DNA of 51,577 nucleotides, taken from the NCBI GenBank assembly GCA_947169115.1, contig CAMVOK010000023.1, positions 1 through 51,577 of the forward strand. The letters run 5' to 3'. Each line of letters begins with the position of its first letter. The first letter of the stretch is position 1. The notes beneath the pieces are model-generated. The model saw nothing but the letters and a program-made list of their open reading frames with translations. It made no database searches and was not told where the DNA came from. This DNA comes from an uncultured Prevotellaceae bacterium (GTDB lineage: Bacteria > Bacteroidota > Bacteroidia > Bacteroidales > Bacteroidaceae). This document shows positions 1 through 8,987 of this stretch, piece by piece. The translations under genes were made by a program, and so were the position numbers.

Positions 1-35
1 ATTCCGAGGGAGCATGCCGTACGGGACTTTCCCAT
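1..35 (-). other. Possible 5' end of a leftward gene leaving the window
   Basis: On the minus strand an ATG at 35-33 lies 12 bp downstream of a good Bacteroidales -7 box at 54-47 and stays open for the 11 codons available (MGKSRTACSLG). This is too short to identify. It is listed because the promoter points at it. The true start could be further left. Confidence 0.25.
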
Positions 36-46
36 ATTTGCGGGTG

Positions 47-77
47 CAAAGGTACAACTTATTTTTAATAATACAAA
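47..77 (-). promoter_or_regulatory. Leftward promoter
   Basis: On the minus strand TTTTG (77-74 and flanking base) is followed after 19 bp by TACCTTTG (54-47). This matches the Bacteroides sigma consensus TTG-N19-TAnnTTTG. It would drive a gene beyond the left edge and is divergent to the DUF4199 gene. Confidence 0.6.
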
Positions 78-168
78 ATTATCAATTTCAAAATTCAGGT
101 TTTATGCATTCAAATACAATTGTGTGCTGATTTTTGATTGTCTATTTCCAAAATCCAATAAATTATTG

Positions 169-176
169 TATCTTTG
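169..176 (+). promoter_or_regulatory. -7 box of the DUF4199 gene
   Basis: TATCTTTG ends 5 bp before the ATG at 182, so the transcript would be nearly leaderless. It excludes the longer reading frame that opens at 134. No convincing -33 element is seen. Confidence 0.55.
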
Positions 177-181
177 CGCGC

Positions 182-727
182 ATGATTGAAAAAAGACGTT
201 TTGATACGCAGCAGGCTCGCGCCTACTGCATGAATTATGGCACCATTGTGGGCATAGTGTGCTGCATTAGTTTCCTATGTGCCGTATATGGTTTGCGCCA
301 TCCCGGTTTGAGCTTGGTGAGTAACATTGCAGGACTGATGGCTTTTGTGGGAGCAGGACGATTGATTCGCCGTTTCCGCCGTCAGGTAACTGAAATATCT
401 TTTGGCAGGGCTTGTTGGATGGCCTTCAGCATTTATTTCTATGCCATACTGCTGACGGCAGCGGTGCAATATGCTTATTTTGCCTTTCTCGACCACGGAA
501 TGCTTGCAGAATACATTCGAATGACATTGGAGACCGAGGAATTCCGTAATTTGCTGACTTCCATGGCAGGAAACGAGGACATGAACGCAATTGTAGAGAG
601 TATGCTCACTCCCCTACTATCGCCAGTAAAAGCCACCATTCAGATGTTATGGATGAACTGCACCATTGCGCTGATACTGATTCTCCCTACGGCATTTATG
701 GGAATGAAATTGAAAGTTAAAAGTTGA
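182..727 (+). CDS. DUF4199 family membrane protein
   Basis: A protein of 181 residues with four hydrophobic stretches (about 20-40, 45-60, 82-105 and 150-175) separated by short polar loops, as in the Bacteroidetes family DUF4199. No enzymatic motif is visible and the function is unknown. The start at ATG 182 is chosen because the -7 box TATCTTTG lies at 169-176, inside the longer open frame that begins at 134. It is followed by a glycosyltransferase gene 37 bp downstream; I recall this pairing as common in Bacteroidetes, which suggests a shared cell-envelope role (inference). The last residues (KLKVKS) are encoded by short repeats of the aaattga/aagttaa type that continue into the spacer. 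Confidence 0.8.
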   Translation: MIEKRRFDTQQARAYCMNYGTIVGIVCCISFLCAVYGLRHPGLSLVSNIAGLMAFVGAGRLIRRFRRQVTEISFGRACWMAFSIYFYAILLTAAVQYAYFAFLDHGMLAEYIRMTLETEEFRNLLTSMAGNEDMNAIVESMLTPLLSPVKATIQMLWMNCTIALILILPTAFMGMKLKVKS

Positions 728-763
728 CACCAAACAACCAAACGACCAAACAACCAAACGACT
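728..763 (+). repeat. 8-bp tandem repeat, about four copies
   Basis: The spacer between the DUF4199 gene and the glycosyltransferase is an array of the 8-mer accaaac(a/g). It is one of the 7-8-bp arrays found at many gene junctions of this window. Confidence 0.75.
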
Positions 764-764
764 A

Positions 765-1724
765 ATGGATATATCGGTTATTGTACCTCTTTATAATGAG
801 GAAGATTCACTGAGGGAATTATACGACTGGATAGAACGGGTGATGACCCAAAACAACTTCTCGTACGAAGTAATATTTGTAAATGACGGAAGTACTGACC
901 GCTCTTGGCAAGTTATCGAAGAATTGCAAGTGGAACACCCGGAAGTAAAGGGTATCAAGTTCCGTCGAAATTACGGCAAGAGCCCTGCCTTGTATTGTGG
1001 ATTTGAGCGGGCAGAAGGTGACGTTGTCATTACCATGGATGCAGATTTGCAGGATTCGCCCGACGAGATTCCCGAGCTCCGCCGGATGATTGTGGAAGAC
1101 GGCTACGATTTGGTGAGCGGTTGGAAGATGAACCGCAGTAAGGGCGACCCCCTGTCGAAGACCATTCCCACCAAGTTGTTCAATGCCACGGCCCGAACGG
1201 TAAGTGGCATCAAGAACTTGCATGACTTCAACTGCGGACTGAAAGCATACCGCAAGGATGTGGTGAAGAACATTGAGGTGTATGGTGAGATGCACCGCTA
1301 CATCCCCTACTTAGCCAAGAATGCAGGCTACACCCGAATTGGTGAGAAACCCGTCCACCACCAGGCTCGTAAGCACGGTAAGTCGAAGTTTATGGGTTGG
1401 AACCGCTTTGTGAATGGCTATCTGGATTTACTTAGTTTGTGGTTCCTCGACAGTTTTGGCCTGAAACCTATGCATGTCTTCGGCTTCGTGGGAACACTGA
1501 TGTTCATGATTGGTTTTGTGGCAGCCGTGGTTGTTGGTGCAAACAAACTATATTGTCTGGCTGCAGCACTTCCTGCCCGACTGGTAACCGAGAGCCCCTA
1601 CTTCTACATTGCCCTGACGATGATGATATTGGGTACACAGTTGTTTGTGGCCGGGTTCCTGGGCGAACTTATCAGTCGAAACTCATCCGAACGCAACAAG
1701 TACCAAATAGAAAAGGAGATATGA
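765..1724 (+). CDS. Glycosyltransferase family 2, polyprenyl-phosphate type, membrane-anchored
   Basis: A 319-residue GT-A fold transferase. VIVPLYNEEDSL (5-16) opens the nucleotide-binding fold, VNDGSTD (39-45) and DADLQDSP (92-99, containing the metal-binding D-x-D) follow. Two hydrophobic segments at about 228-262 and 278-305 form the C-terminal membrane anchor. This is the architecture of GtrB/DPM1-like enzymes that load a sugar onto a lipid carrier at the inner face of the cytoplasmic membrane. The sugar cannot be read from the sequence. The stop overlaps the next start (ATGA at 1721-1724), so the following lipoprotein is probably translationally coupled. Confidence 0.85.
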   Translation: MDISVIVPLYNEEDSLRELYDWIERVMTQNNFSYEVIFVNDGSTDRSWQVIEELQVEHPEVKGIKFRRNYGKSPALYCGFERAEGDVVITMDADLQDSPDEIPELRRMIVEDGYDLVSGWKMNRSKGDPLSKTIPTKLFNATARTVSGIKNLHDFNCGLKAYRKDVVKNIEVYGEMHRYIPYLAKNAGYTRIGEKPVHHQARKHGKSKFMGWNRFVNGYLDLLSLWFLDSFGLKPMHVFGFVGTLMFMIGFVAAVVVGANKLYCLAAALPARLVTESPYFYIALTMMILGTQLFVAGFLGELISRNSSERNKYQIEKEI

Positions 1725-2221
1725 GGTTTCGACAGGTCGGGATGTCCATGGGAGTAGGATTGTTCCTGCTTTTCCTCATAGGTTGCGAAAGTATAGACTG
1801 CACGTTGAACAATGTGGTCACATGCAACTATGCGTTCTATTCAGCCGACGGTCAACAGGTGAAGGTACTCGACACACTGACAGTGACCACCGAGGGCAGC
1901 GATTACATCCTCTACAACCGAGGCACGAATGTGGCGACCTTGTCTATGCCCATGAGCTATTGGCAGGAGGCCGACACACTCAACTTTTCTTTTTACAACG
2001 CCGAGGCGCAGGCTACGCAAAATGTAGTGATAAGAGTAAAGAAGAGCAACACGCCCCACTTCGAATCGCCAGATTGTCCCACGACCATGTTCCACGAACT
2101 TTTAAGCATCGACTTCGACAGTCCTACTCAATGTGTCGATTCTGTTGTTATTTCCAACGCTGCTGTTAACTATGAATCTCAGGAGAATATCAAGATATAT
2201 CTTCACACTGCTACTGAGTAG
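1721..2221 (+). CDS. DUF6452-like lipoprotein
   Basis: A 166-residue secreted lipoprotein. The signal peptide ends in the lipobox LIGC with Cys22 as the lipid-attachment residue, followed by a Cys-containing segment (CESIDCTLNN). The rest is predicted beta-rich without transmembrane segments. I assign it to the Bacteroidetes family DUF6452 from the overall pattern and because a DUF6048-like gene follows, a pairing I recall from other Bacteroidales. The start at ATG 1721 overlaps the upstream stop; an upstream extension of the frame to 1439 lies wholly inside the glycosyltransferase gene and is rejected. The function is unknown. Confidence 0.7.
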   Translation: MRFRQVGMSMGVGLFLLFLIGCESIDCTLNNVVTCNYAFYSADGQQVKVLDTLTVTTEGSDYILYNRGTNVATLSMPMSYWQEADTLNFSFYNAEAQATQNVVIRVKKSNTPHFESPDCPTTMFHELLSIDFDSPTQCVDSVVISNAAVNYESQENIKIYLHTATE

Positions 2222-2864
2222 TCTGCTTGCCCAGCCTGCCATCGGGGCGAAAAAGGTGGAAAAGATACCCAAGGCTCCCGTATTCTGTGGTGCTGCCGTG
2301 TTTGCCGACCTTTCTGGTCCCGTCATGAAGGTTGTAGGAAGCAAATTCGACCAAATGGAAGTTGGTGCCCGACTGAACTTCCGTGACCATTACTTCCCCC
2401 TATGCGAACTGGGCATAGGCGAATGCGACCGCGAAGGGCAGGAAAACAGCAACCGATTCCACACCCGGGCTCCATACTTCCGTGTGGGTATGGACTACAA
2501 CGTAAACAAGAAACATAATGGCAATCGACTGATGATTGGCGTACGATATGGGTTCAGCGCGTTCAACTACGACTTTTCCGACCCGGCATTCAGCGATCCC
2601 ATATGGACAAGTTCGGCACAGACGTTCAATATGCTTAATCAAAAAGGACGCATGCAATGGGCCGAATTTTCGGTGGGATGCGAAACGAAATTATGGTCGT
2701 TCATCCGCCTCGGATGGAATCTCCGCTACAAGGCTCGCATCCATCAGTCTATCAGTGAATATGGTGCCCCCTACTACACCCCAGGATTCGGAAAGAACGG
2801 AGGCAGTACCTTTGGGGGAACCGTGACTCTCATATTCGACGTGGGAAAAACTAAGAAGGATTAA
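2172..2864 (+). CDS. DUF6048-like secreted or outer-membrane protein
   Basis: A 230-residue protein with a cleavable signal peptide (about residues 1-26, ending QPAIGA) and a beta-rich body with alternating aromatic residues typical of a small outer-membrane barrel or surface protein. It overlaps the end of the preceding lipoprotein gene by 50 bp, so the two are certainly co-transcribed. ATG 2172 is preferred over the frame opening at 2133 because it gives a clean positively charged n-region (MNLRRISR) before the hydrophobic core. The family assignment rests on memory of gene order and general pattern. Confidence 0.65.
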   Translation: MNLRRISRYIFTLLLSSLLAQPAIGAKKVEKIPKAPVFCGAAVFADLSGPVMKVVGSKFDQMEVGARLNFRDHYFPLCELGIGECDREGQENSNRFHTRAPYFRVGMDYNVNKKHNGNRLMIGVRYGFSAFNYDFSDPAFSDPIWTSSAQTFNMLNQKGRMQWAEFSVGCETKLWSFIRLGWNLRYKARIHQSISEYGAPYYTPGFGKNGGSTFGGTVTLIFDVGKTKKD

Positions 2865-2932
2865 GGGTGAAGGGTGAAGGATTAAGGGTGAAGGATTAAG
2901 GGTTAAGGGTTAAGGGTTAAGGATTAGGGATT
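2865..2932 (+). repeat. 7-bp tandem repeat array (aagggtt/aaggatt type)
   Basis: Directly after the DUF6048-like stop, about nine degenerate 7-mers run in tandem (aagggtg, aaggatt, aagggtt). No gene or terminator is visible here. Confidence 0.8.
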
Positions 2933-2987
2933 AGTGCGCAGCCATATTATTATGCATTATAAATTATGAATTATGCATTATAAAAGG
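2927..2987 (+). repeat. Dispersed repeat around TAGTGCGCAGCC plus ATTATGCATT runs
   Basis: The segment contains TTAGTGCGCAGCC followed by repeated ATTATGCATTATAAATTATG. The same arrangement recurs at 17038-17095, and part of the AT-rich half near 10261-10281. It sits in the spacer before the ApbE gene. Confidence 0.6.
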
Positions 2988-2995
2988 GATTATTT

Positions 2996-4033
2996 ATGGA
3001 AAATGAAAATAAAAGATGGAAGTGGCAATTGCCCTTCTTATTACTACTTATAATCGGAACGGTACTCATTATCCGACGCCACCAACCGCATGAAGCACCT
3101 TTTCAGAAAGAAGAGGGGATGATATTCGGCACCGTATTTCACGCTACCTACCAATGCGACTCCTCGCTCCACCAGGCTATCATGGGGGAACTTCAGCGGG
3201 TAGATGCCTCGCTGTCGATGTTCAACCCGAACTCTACCATCAGTCTCATCAACAAAGGTGAAAGCCAAGAGGCCGACTCACTGCTCCGTATTGTATTCAG
3301 GCAGAGCCAGGAAATCAGTCGGGCTACAGACGGATGTTTCGATGTGACTGTGGCTCCGCTCGTCAACGCCTGGGGCTTCGGCTTCAAGAGCGGTGCCCTA
3401 CCCGATTCGTCACAGGTTGACTCTATCCTGCAATTCGTGGGTTGGCAGAAAGTCACACTAACAGGCGACAAGATAGAAAAACAAGACGAGCGCATAGTCA
3501 TGGACTTCAGTGCTATTGCCAAAGGCTTCGGTTCTGACCAAGTAGCATCGTTCTTCAACAGTCGAGGCATACAGAACTACATGATTGAAATCGGTGGAGA
3601 GATTGTGGTCAAAGGACACAATCCCAATGGCAAGGATTGGCATGTTGGTGTGAACCGCCCCATCGAGGACAACACAAGCAAGAATCAGGAAATACAGGCT
3701 GTAATCCCCCTCACCAATTGTGCTATGGCCACAAGTGGAAACTACCGTAACTACTACATCGGAGCCAATGGCAAGAAACTCGCACACACCATTGACCCTC
3801 ATTCGGGCTATCCCGTTCAGCATAGCATACTTTCCAGCACCGTGGTTGCTCCCACCTGTTCCATGGCCGATGCCTTTGCAACATCCTTCATGGTTATGGG
3901 ACTGGAAAAAGCTCAGCAGGTTTTGGCCAAGCATCCCGAACTGCAAGCCTACTTCATCTATAGCGACGGAAAGGACGAGGAGTTCAAAGTGTGGTGCACC
4001 GAGGGTATAAAGGAAAAACTCGACAATCAATGA
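2996..4033 (+). CDS. apbE: FAD:protein FMN transferase (ApbE family)
   Basis: A 345-residue membrane-anchored protein with one N-terminal hydrophobic segment (about 11-28) and no lipobox. The ApbE fold is recognised by DFSAIAKGFGSDQVA, the glycine-rich IEIGGEIVVKG segment, and the C-terminal HTIDPHSGYPV and SMADAFATSFMVMG motifs containing the Mg/FAD-binding Asp residues. Family members attach FMN covalently to Thr in target flavoproteins such as the Nqr and Rnf subunits on the periplasmic side. No target gene is in this window. The stop overlaps the start of the Crp/Fnr-type regulator (ATGA), indicating an operon. Confidence 0.9.
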   Translation: MENENKRWKWQLPFLLLLIIGTVLIIRRHQPHEAPFQKEEGMIFGTVFHATYQCDSSLHQAIMGELQRVDASLSMFNPNSTISLINKGESQEADSLLRIVFRQSQEISRATDGCFDVTVAPLVNAWGFGFKSGALPDSSQVDSILQFVGWQKVTLTGDKIEKQDERIVMDFSAIAKGFGSDQVASFFNSRGIQNYMIEIGGEIVVKGHNPNGKDWHVGVNRPIEDNTSKNQEIQAVIPLTNCAMATSGNYRNYYIGANGKKLAHTIDPHSGYPVQHSILSSTVVAPTCSMADAFATSFMVMGLEKAQQVLAKHPELQAYFIYSDGKDEEFKVWCTEGIKEKLDNQ

Positions 4034-4704
4034 CAAACGGCAAACTGCACCTCACTTTGGCCACGCTTCCCCTGTTTCAGGGAGTGGCTGCCAATGACTT
4101 GGCTCATGTGCTCGAAAAGGTATCTTTCGAACGGAAGGTACTTCCTCGGGGAGCAACATGGGTGGAACCAGGTGAGGTATGCCAGCATTTAGTATTTCTT
4201 ACTGAAGGTTGCCTGCAGAGCACAACTCAAAGAGAAGGTTATTCCTTCTCGGAGTTTCTCGAGGCACCCAACGTGATTGAGCCCGACATCCTCTACGGCA
4301 TACAACGCCTGTACACCAGTCACTACTCCGCAGCTACAGACTGCCAGTTGCTGATGATACCTAAGAATGATGTTGGAAGATTACTTTTTGACATCGAAGT
4401 ATTTAGACTAAACTATCTCAACCTACTCTCCACATTGGCATGGAGACGCCAAGAGGCTTGCATACCCAGTCCGTGCCCTACCCTGCGCGAGGCCGTCATC
4501 CACTTCTTAATCTCGCACGCCAAGTACCCCAAAGGAAAGATGACATTCGACATCCGCATGAGCGACATCGGGCATTATGTGGGAGCCTCACGCGTTTTGG
4601 TTTCTCAAACACTCCATAAGTTACATGCCGACGGGCTCGTAACCATTGGACGTAATTATATAGAGATTCCATGGGTGGAAAGATTTAAGGATTTAAAGAT
4701 TTGA
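4030..4704 (+). CDS. Crp/Fnr family transcriptional regulator
   Basis: A 224-residue protein with an N-terminal cyclic-nucleotide-binding-like beta barrel (about 8-120) and a C-terminal winged helix (about 150-215; IRMSDIGHYVGASRVLVSQT carries the recognition helix). No N-terminal Cys cluster typical of Fnr is present, so the ligand is unknown. ATG 4030 overlaps the stop of apbE and gives the family's normal length. The last residues (RFKDLKI) are encoded by the first units of an 8-bp tandem repeat, so the array has invaded the very 3' end of the gene. The targets are unknown. Confidence 0.85.
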   Translation: MTNGKLHLTLATLPLFQGVAANDLAHVLEKVSFERKVLPRGATWVEPGEVCQHLVFLTEGCLQSTTQREGYSFSEFLEAPNVIEPDILYGIQRLYTSHYSAATDCQLLMIPKNDVGRLLFDIEVFRLNYLNLLSTLAWRRQEACIPSPCPTLREAVIHFLISHAKYPKGKMTFDIRMSDIGHYVGASRVLVSQTLHKLHADGLVTIGRNYIEIPWVERFKDLKI

Positions 4705-4752
4705 GGATTTAAGGATTTGAGGATTTGAAGATTTAAGGATTTGAAGATTTAA
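4682..4752 (+). repeat. 8-bp tandem repeat array (aggattta/aggatttg)
   Basis: About eight degenerate 8-mers run from within the last codons of the regulator gene to four bases before the M3 peptidase start. Confidence 0.8.
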
Positions 4753-4756
4753 GAGA

Positions 4757-6796
4757 ATGGAAGAAAGAAAGAATCCGTTTTTGGAGAAAACATTTGGAAC
4801 GCAATACGATACCATACCCTTCGACAGCATCCGCTTTGAAGACTATGAAGAAGCCATGATGGAAGGAATGAAACGCGACGATGCTGATATCGACCGCATC
4901 GTAAACAACCCGGAACCGCCAACCTTCGAGAATACCATCATTCCCAAGGGAGATCGAACATTGACACGCGTTTCCAACACCTTTTTCAATCTATTGAGTG
5001 CCAATACCAACGATAAATACGACGAACTGGCACAGAAGATGTCGCCCATCCTGACCGAGCACGGCAACAAAATCATGCTCAACCATGACCTGTGGCTTCG
5101 CGTAAAGGCTGTACACGACAACCACCGCCCTCTCTCGCCAGAAGAGAATACCCTCTTGGAAAACATGTACCAAGGGTTTGTTCGCCACGGTGCCCTGCTT
5201 TCCGACGAGGACAAGAAACGCTTCACACAACTTCAAATGGAACTCAGCCAACTCACCTTGCAGTTCCAACAAAACATGCTCAAGGACACCAACGCCTTCC
5301 AACTCCATATTACCAATAAGGAAGACCTTTCCGGACTACCCGACAGCCGAATAGAGGCTGCTGCACTGGCTGCCAAGGAGAAGGGTATGGAGGGATGGCT
5401 CTTCACCCTTCATGCTCCGAGCTATGGACCTTTTATGACCTACGCCGACAATGCAGACCTGCGTAAGCAGATGTACATGGCTCACATGACCATTGGCACA
5501 CACCCGGGAGATAGCAACAACCTGCCCCTCGTGCCACGTATTGTCAATGTTCGCCGACAGCTTGCCAACATTCTCGGATACCCCACCTTTGCACATTTCA
5601 TTCTCGAAAGACGTATGGCCGAGGACATTCAGCACGTAGAGAAACTGCTTTCCGACCTTCAGCAGGCTTACATGCCGGCCGCCCGTCGGGAAATGGAGGA
5701 GGTTACCGCCTTGGCACGCGAAACCCAAGGACCTGACTATGAGATGAAAGCCTGGGACTTCGCCTACTACAGCCATAAACTAAGGATGAGGAAATACGAC
5801 ATCGACAACGAGATGTTACGTCCCTACTTCGAACTCTCGCAAGTAAAGAAGGGAGTGTTCGGACTGGCCACACGCCTTTATGGCATTAGCTTCCACCAAC
5901 GGACAGACATTGCCGTATATCACCCCGATGTGGAAGTATGGGAAGTAAAAGACGAGGAAGGAAACTATCTGGGCATTCTCTACACCGACTTCCACCCTCG
6001 TGCCTCCAAGCAAAGCGGTGCATGGATGACAACCTACAAAGAACAATGGATTGACGAGGACAACGGTAGCGATAGCCGGCCACACGCCTCCGTGACCATG
6101 AATTTCACCAAACCGACAGACACCAAACCTGCACTCCTCACACTTGGCGAGGTAGAAACCTTCCTCCACGAGTTCGGACACTCGCTTCATGCCCTTTTCT
6201 CGAAAGTACGATTCGAAAGCCTATCCTGCACCAACGTCTATTGGGACTTTGTGGAACTCCCCAGTCAGTTCATGGAGAACTACGTTACGGAACCCGACTT
6301 CCTCAACACCTTTGCCCAGCACTACCAAACAGGCGAACCCCTACCGAAGGAACTTATCGACCGTATCATCCGAAGCAAGAACTTCATGGCCGGGTATAAT
6401 TGCATCCGTCAAGTCAGCCTTGGTATGCTCGACATGGCTTACTATACATTGACAGAAGATTTCAATGAGGATGTCATGGACTTTGAATGGAAGACATGGG
6501 AGAAACTGCAACTTATGAAACCCACAGAAGGGACATGCATGACCACACAGTTCGGACACATCATGAGTGGAGGATATGCTGCTGGTTACTATAGTTACAA
6601 ATGGGCCGAAGTTCTCGATGCCGATGCCTTCTCAGTCTTCCAGCAACACGGAATCTTCGACAAGGCTACAGCCGACCGTTTCCGCAACGAAATCCTTTCC
6701 AAAGGAGCCACCGAGCACCCCATGACTCTCTACAAAAACTTCCGTGGACAAGAACCTACCATCGACGCCCTGCTTAGGAGAAATCAGATTATTTAA
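4757..6796 (+). CDS. M3 family metallopeptidase (oligopeptidase A / Dcp type)
   Basis: A 679-residue zinc peptidase. The active site is HEFGH at 471-475 within TFLHEFGHSLHALF, where the two His residues bind zinc and Glu472 is the catalytic base; a third ligand is expected in the ESLSC...ELPSQF segment some 25-35 residues later. Length and the all-helical N-terminal half match oligopeptidase A and peptidyl-dipeptidase Dcp. There is no signal peptide, so it probably acts in the cytoplasm on peptides released by proteolysis. Dcp (dipeptide release) and OpdA (endopeptidase) cannot be told apart from sequence alone. Confidence 0.9.
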   Translation: MEERKNPFLEKTFGTQYDTIPFDSIRFEDYEEAMMEGMKRDDADIDRIVNNPEPPTFENTIIPKGDRTLTRVSNTFFNLLSANTNDKYDELAQKMSPILTEHGNKIMLNHDLWLRVKAVHDNHRPLSPEENTLLENMYQGFVRHGALLSDEDKKRFTQLQMELSQLTLQFQQNMLKDTNAFQLHITNKEDLSGLPDSRIEAAALAAKEKGMEGWLFTLHAPSYGPFMTYADNADLRKQMYMAHMTIGTHPGDSNNLPLVPRIVNVRRQLANILGYPTFAHFILERRMAEDIQHVEKLLSDLQQAYMPAARREMEEVTALARETQGPDYEMKAWDFAYYSHKLRMRKYDIDNEMLRPYFELSQVKKGVFGLATRLYGISFHQRTDIAVYHPDVEVWEVKDEEGNYLGILYTDFHPRASKQSGAWMTTYKEQWIDEDNGSDSRPHASVTMNFTKPTDTKPALLTLGEVETFLHEFGHSLHALFSKVRFESLSCTNVYWDFVELPSQFMENYVTEPDFLNTFAQHYQTGEPLPKELIDRIIRSKNFMAGYNCIRQVSLGMLDMAYYTLTEDFNEDVMDFEWKTWEKLQLMKPTEGTCMTTQFGHIMSGGYAAGYYSYKWAEVLDADAFSVFQQHGIFDKATADRFRNEILSKGATEHPMTLYKNFRGQEPTIDALLRRNQII

Positions 6797-6866
6797 TGAA
6801 ATAAATGATAAATAATAGATATTAAATGATAGATATAAATGATAAATATTAAATAATAGAGTATTA
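6797..6866 (+). repeat. AT-rich short tandem repeats (aaatgata/aaatatta)
   Basis: The 70-bp spacer consists of degenerate 7-8-mers of the type aaatgat and aaatatt. No promoter box is recognised. Confidence 0.6.
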
Positions 6867-7295
6867 ATGATAGAGAATAAACAACAAGACCTCGACTTGC
6901 GCTACCTGCGCATGGCCTCCATATGGTCGGAAAACAGCTATTGCAACCGACGCAAGGTTGGAGCCCTCATTGTCAAGGACAAAATGATAATCAGCGACGG
7001 CTACAACGGTACCCCCTCTGGATTCGAGAACATTTGCGAAGATGAGAATAACGTAACCAAGCCTTACGTACTCCATGCCGAGGCTAACGCCATCACCAAA
7101 ATAGCACGCTCTGGAAACAACAGCGACGGTGCCACTCTTTACGTCACCGATTCACCCTGCATCGAGTGTGCAAAACTCATCATCCAGGCAGGCATCCGTC
7201 GCGTGGTTTACGCCCGCGAATACCGATTCACCGATGGCATCGACCTACTGCGTCGTGCCAACATCGAAGTTGTGTTAAAAAAAATTGAAGAATGA
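6867..7295 (+). CDS. dCMP deaminase family protein
   Basis: A 142-residue zinc-dependent deaminase. His70-Ala-Glu72 (LHAEANAI) and P-C98-x-x-C101 supply the zinc ligands and catalytic Glu of the cytidine/deoxycytidylate deaminase family. The length fits the ComEB/dCMP deaminase group, which produces dUMP for thymidylate synthesis. The stop overlaps the S41 protease start (ATGA at 7292-7295), a pairing that suggests co-translation rather than a shared pathway. Confidence 0.88.
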   Translation: MIENKQQDLDLRYLRMASIWSENSYCNRRKVGALIVKDKMIISDGYNGTPSGFENICEDENNVTKPYVLHAEANAITKIARSGNNSDGATLYVTDSPCIECAKLIIQAGIRRVVYAREYRFTDGIDLLRRANIEVVLKKIEE

Positions 7296-8902
7296 AATCC
7301 TCACGTCTCACCCCCCTACTACTTGCCGTCAGTCTGGTCGTCGGCATACTCGTAGGAACCTTCTACGCCAACCACTTCTCAGGAAACCGTCTGAGCATCA
7401 TCAATACGGGAAGCAACAAAATCAATTACCTGCTCCAGATGATTGACAACAAATACGTTGATACCGTTGACATGACGACCCTCGTGGAAGAGTCTATGCC
7501 TAAGATTCTTTCCGAACTCGACCCTCACTCGGCCTACATCCCAGCTGACGATGCCGAGGAAGCCAGCGAAGATCTCAAAGGCAGTTTCTCTGGAGTCGGC
7601 ATCTCCTTCAACATGGCACGCGACACGGTCAACGTTATCACGGCCATCAAGGGAGGCCCAGCCGAACGGGCCGGCATACAGGCAGGCGACCGAATCGTCA
7701 AGGCCGACACCCTTAACCTTGTTGGCATCGACCAGCATCAGGTTGTGCGTCACCTCAAGGGAGAAGAAGGTAGCATCGTTCGTCTCACCATCCACAGACC
7801 TGGTCGCACTGCGCCCCTCAACATCAAGGTTGTGCGTGGCCCTGTACCCGTGAAGAGCATCGATGCGGCCTACATGATACAACCACAGACAGGCTACATC
7901 CGAGTAAAGAGTTTCGGCGAACAAACCTACTCCGAATTTATGGCTGCCATGGCACAGTTGCGCATCGACGGCATGCAAAGTCTTATTGTTGACCTCCGAG
8001 GCAACCGAGGTGGTTATATGCACATTGTCATCCAGATGGTCAATGAGTTCCTTTCTGGCAAACAGCTCATCGTTTATACCCAAGGTCGAAAATCACCACG
8101 CGAGGATTACTACAGCGATGGACACGGCTCCTTCACTCGTCTCCCCCTCGTTGTACTTATCGACGAAGGTTCTGCCTCCAGCAGCGAGATATTTGCCGGA
8201 GCCATACAGGATAACGATCGTGGAACCATCATTGGGCGCCGATCCTTTGGTAAGGGACTTGTCCAGCAACCCATGGAGTTCCGAGACGGTAGCGTAGTCC
8301 GTCTCACCATCGCCCGATACTACACGCCTTCTGGGCGTTGCATACAGAAGCCCTACCAACCTGGTCATGGCGAGGACTACGAGAACGAGCTCATTGCACG
8401 CTACGAACGCGGTGAATACTTCACCCCCGACAGCATTCCCCAGACGGGCACACCTTACAAAACACGTATCGGCCGTGAGGTTTATGGTGGCGGTGGCATC
8501 ACCCCCGACATTTTCGTTCCCGAGGACACTACCCTGCTCACCACCTACTATCAGGAGGCAGTCTTTGGCGGACACCTACGCCAGTTTGCCTTCGACTATG
8601 CCGATGCTAACCGTACCGTCTTGAGGAAGTTCGATAACATGGCTGAGCTGAAGAACTATTTGCTCAAGCAGAACCTTCTGGAGAAGTTTGCCGCATACGC
8701 CGAACAGCAAGGTCTTCGCCGACGCAACCTTATGCTGTACCGTAGCCGTCCGTTGTTTGAACGTAATATTATCGCCAACATTCTCTACAACACTCGTGAG
8801 ATGGAAGACTACATCCAGTATATCAACGAAAGCGACGTTACTACGGCCAAGGCCCTGCAAATCATTCAGGAGAGAGCTACCGTGCCTATTCTTGCCAAGT
8901 AG
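7292..8902 (+). CDS. S41 family carboxy-terminal processing protease
   Basis: A 536-residue protein with an N-terminal signal or anchor segment (about 7-27), a PDZ domain (about 95-180; GIQAGDRIVKAD) and the S41 catalytic core. The nucleophile Ser lies in GSASSSE (293-299) and the general-base Lys is K321 in SFGKGLVQ. The family cleaves periplasmic substrates near their C-terminus. A C-terminal extension of about 130 residues after the core is usual for Bacteroidetes members. A strong terminator follows. Confidence 0.9.
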   Translation: MKSSRLTPLLLAVSLVVGILVGTFYANHFSGNRLSIINTGSNKINYLLQMIDNKYVDTVDMTTLVEESMPKILSELDPHSAYIPADDAEEASEDLKGSFSGVGISFNMARDTVNVITAIKGGPAERAGIQAGDRIVKADTLNLVGIDQHQVVRHLKGEEGSIVRLTIHRPGRTAPLNIKVVRGPVPVKSIDAAYMIQPQTGYIRVKSFGEQTYSEFMAAMAQLRIDGMQSLIVDLRGNRGGYMHIVIQMVNEFLSGKQLIVYTQGRKSPREDYYSDGHGSFTRLPLVVLIDEGSASSSEIFAGAIQDNDRGTIIGRRSFGKGLVQQPMEFRDGSVVRLTIARYYTPSGRCIQKPYQPGHGEDYENELIARYERGEYFTPDSIPQTGTPYKTRIGREVYGGGGITPDIFVPEDTTLLTTYYQEAVFGGHLRQFAFDYADANRTVLRKFDNMAELKNYLLKQNLLEKFAAYAEQQGLRRRNLMLYRSRPLFERNIIANILYNTREMEDYIQYINESDVTTAKALQIIQERATVPILAK

Positions 8903-8918
8903 TTCACTGACCAATACG

Positions 8919-8970
8919 CACAAATAGAGAGCCTGCATCAGTCACTTGATGCAGGCTCTCTCTATTTGTG
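8919..8970. terminator. Bidirectional terminator between S41 protease gene and ribH
   Basis: A near-perfect inverted repeat pairs 8919-8940 with 8947-8970 (22 paired bases, one 2-base bulge) around the 6-base loop gtcact. It separates two convergent genes and can serve both. Confidence 0.85.
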
Positions 8971-8987
8971 TGTATCTCGGTTAGGAC